From positions 2,542,001-2,606,000 of the forward strand of contig NZ_JAFCJI010000001.1 of assembly GCF_018131105.1 (NCBI RefSeq): a stretch of 64,000 nt of DNA, written 5' to 3'. Position numbers and translations under genes: made by a program. Each line of letters opens with the position of its first letter. The first letter of the stretch is position 1. The notes beneath the pieces are model-generated. The model saw nothing but the letters and a program-made list of their open reading frames with translations. It was not told the DNA's origin and made no database searches. Shown here piece by piece: positions 62,263 through 64,000 of the stretch. Source of the DNA: Bradyrhizobium manausense. GTDB taxonomy: Bacteria; Pseudomonadota; Alphaproteobacteria; Rhizobiales; Xanthobacteraceae.

Positions 62263-63525
62263 CTAGCGCTGGATCACCGGCGGCCACGGCTGCACTGCGC
62301 CCTGCCGTGCGGGCCGTGCCGGCGGCTTCTTCTGCTGGGTCGGCCGGGGTGCCGGCGTTGTCGCGGTCGGCGCCGTATCCGCGGCCGCGGGCGCAGCGGT
62401 GGCCGGCGCCGGCGCATCGTCGGCCGGCTCGACCGTGTCGTTCTGGATCTGCTTCTCCATCGCGCGCAGCTTGGCGACGTTTTTCTGGTGCGCGTCGTAG
62501 GTCTCGGTGAAGGCATGCCCGCCCGAGCCGTCGGCGACGAAATAGAGGTCGCGGGTGCGAGCGGGATTGGCAGCAGCTTCCAGCGAGGCGCGGCCGGGAT
62601 TGGAGATCGGGCCCGGCGGCAGGCCCTCGATCACATAGGTGTTGTAGGGCGAGGGCTGTGTGATCTCGCTGCGCTTGATCGGGCGGCCCAGCGTGCCCTT
62701 GCCGCCGACGAGACCGTAGATGATGGTCGGATCGGACTGGAGCTTGATCCTCTGCTTGAGGCGATTGACGAACACGGCGGCGACGCGGCTGCGCTCGTCC
62801 GGCTTGCCCGTTTCCTTCTCGACGATCGAGGCGAGCGTTACCAGCTGCTCGGGCGTCTTGACCGGCAGATCCTGGCTGCGGCGCTCCCAGATCTCGGCGA
62901 GCACGCGCTTATGCGCCTGCTGCATGCGCTGGATCACCTGGTCGCGCGGGGTCCCGCGCGGGAACTTGTAGGTCTCGGGCAGCAGCGTGCCTTCACGCGG
63001 CACTTCGCGGACGCTGCCGGTGAAGATGTCGTTGTCGCTCAAGCGCGTCACGATCTGCTCGGAGGTCAGGCCTTCCGGAATCGTGATGGCGTGCTGCACC
63101 ACCTTGCCCTCGACGATGGTGGCGATGACGTCGCGCAAGCTCGCGTTCTTCTGGAACGAATATTCACCGGGCTTCAGGTCCGAGCTCGCCTTCAGCGCGG
63201 CAACGGCGCCGATGAAGATCCACGGATTGACGTCGGTCACGCCTTCCCGGTTCAGGGTCTCGGCAATGTCGCGCTTGCCGGCGCGCTGCGGGATGTTGAC
63301 GACCTTGTCCTCTTTCAGCGGCCCCGCCGCCTCGAGCACCTGCCGGCCGTAGTAATAGGCCGCGCCCGCGCCGATGAGGCCGATCAGGAGCAAGGTGATG
63401 ATGGCGTTGCCGACCACCACAAAGGGATTGCGCGCCCGCTCCGAACGTTTCGGCGGCGGCGGGACCTGCTCGGGCTCGAGCGCTGCCCGCGGACTCCGGG
63501 GCGAAATGGGCGGCCTTTCACTCAT
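62263..63525 (-). CDS. mltG: Endolytic murein transglycosylase
   Basis: A 420-residue YceG/MltG-family protein. A Pro-rich cytoplasmic N-terminus precedes one membrane helix (about 35-58). A LysM-like segment and the lytic domain follow with ASIVEKETGKP, which carries the catalytic Glu. It cuts nascent glycan chains to terminate synthesis. The C-terminus has an Ala/Pro-rich tail of about 70 residues, longer than in E. coli. It lies between fabF and yicC. Confidence 0.94.
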   Translation of the reverse strand: MSERPPISPRSPRAALEPEQVPPPPKRSERARNPFVVVGNAIITLLLIGLIGAGAAYYYGRQVLEAAGPLKEDKVVNIPQRAGKRDIAETLNREGVTDVNPWIFIGAVAALKASSDLKPGEYSFQKNASLRDVIATIVEGKVVQHAITIPEGLTSEQIVTRLSDNDIFTGSVREVPREGTLLPETYKFPRGTPRDQVIQRMQQAHKRVLAEIWERRSQDLPVKTPEQLVTLASIVEKETGKPDERSRVAAVFVNRLKQRIKLQSDPTIIYGLVGGKGTLGRPIKRSEITQPSPYNTYVIEGLPPGPISNPGRASLEAAANPARTRDLYFVADGSGGHAFTETYDAHQKNVAKLRAMEKQIQNDTVEPADDAPAPATAAPAAADTAPTATTPAPRPTQQKKPPARPARQGAVQPWPPVIQR

Positions 63526-63650
63526 CGAAGCAACCTGAATCCTGCCGGTTCAATCGCAGCCTGACAATCGCTTGCCGAGCCAAATGCACGCGCCCACGGA
63601 TATGACTATCGCCGAATACGGCAAAACGGTGGATTCGTCTCAAACGCAAA

Positions 63651-64000
63651 CTATTGGGCCAGACGCCGGACGATCACCGACGCATTGGTACCGCCGAAGC
63701 CGAAAGAATTCGACAGCGCGATGTTCACCTCGCGCTGCTTCGCCTTGTGCGGCACGAGATCGATCGCGGTCTCCACCGACGGATTGTCCAGATTGATGGT
63801 CGGCGGCACGACATTATCGCGAATCGCGAGAACGGCGAAGATCGCCTCGATCGCGCCGGCGGCACCGAGCAGATGGCCGGTCGAGGATTTGGTCGAGGAC
63901 ATCGCGACCTTGGAGGCGGCGTTGCCGAGCAGGCGTTCCACCGCGCCGAGCTCGATCTCGTCGCCGAGCGGCGTCGAGGTGCCGTGCGCGTTGATGTAGT
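63651..64000 (-). CDS. fabF: Beta-ketoacyl-ACP synthase II, C-terminal part
   Basis: The last 116 codons of a condensing enzyme of fatty-acid synthesis, truncated by the window end. The [13 protein letters not shown] segment contains a catalytic His; [15 protein letters not shown] contains the Lys and second His; [14 protein letters not shown] is the C-terminal family motif. It is transcribed toward mltG, and the fabF-mltG pair is conserved. Confidence 0.97.
   Translation of the reverse strand, partial: YINAHGTSTPLGDEIELGAVERLLGNAASKVAMSSTKSSTGHLLGAAGAIEAIFAVLAIRDNVVPPTINLDNPSVETAIDLVPHKAKQREVNIALSNSFGFGGTNASVIVRRLAQ

Overview
The window is chromosomal DNA from a GC-rich alphaproteobacterium, most likely Bradyrhizobium or a close relative such as Rhodopseudomonas. 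The grounds are codon use, the purM-purN / phosphatidyltransferase / hdaA / ppk / ppx block, the lptF-lptG-lptD-surA-pdxA-rsmA block, the fabF-mltG-yicC-gmk block, two long intergenic palindromes of the kind common in Bradyrhizobium, and regulatory motifs typical of rhizobia (Pho box, FixK box, EcfG-type promoters). No rRNA, tRNA, CRISPR array, insertion sequence or prophage was seen.

Layout. 0-4 kb: the end of an unknown gene, aspS and selO. 4.3-8.4 kb: a Pho-box-preceded operon of a phosphodiesterase, two permeases and a binding protein resembling a glycerol-phosphate importer, without its own ATPase. 8.8-13.8 kb: a complete ABC importer (two permeases, ATPase, binding protein) divergent from a GntR/FadR-type regulator. 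14-17 kb: rnd and a class III aminotransferase. 17-20 kb: a four-gene operon (two GNAT-like proteins, an isochorismatase-fold protein lacking catalytic Lys and Cys, a small protein) divergent from a LysR regulator with palindromes at its start. 20-24 kb: an outer-membrane barrel protein, a cold-shock protein, purMN. 24-30 kb: a CDP-alcohol phosphatidyltransferase, hdaA, ppk-ppx behind a second Pho box, a TerC-family protein and ndk. 30-33 kb: small secreted and NepR-like proteins and an ABC-F ATPase. 33-40 kb: a type I secretion operon with a modular RTX-like substrate, then a decayed gene remnant. 40-44 kb: acyl-CoA ligase, methyltransferase, GNAT, lipoprotein. 44-54 kb: pepA-holC and the divergent LPS-transport / surA / pdxA / rsmA operon. 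54-60.6 kb: an accessory stretch of small proteins with a Crp-type regulator, an alpha-carbonic anhydrase, two EcfG-type promoter matches and a FixK box. 60.6-64 kb: gmk, yicC, mltG and the 3' end of fabF.

How the parts fit. Phosphorus handling recurs: a Pho-box phosphodiester/glycerol-phosphate uptake operon and a Pho-box polyphosphate operon. Envelope building recurs too (LptFGD, SurA, MltG, an outer-membrane barrel, type I secretion). The 55-60 kb stretch looks like a stress- and low-oxygen-responsive insert between two conserved housekeeping blocks. The best candidates for an undescribed system are the LysR / double-GNAT / degenerate isochorismatase operon (17-20 kb) and the small-protein operon behind the EcfG-type promoter at 57.2 kb. 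Functions proposed for these are inference from the sequence alone.
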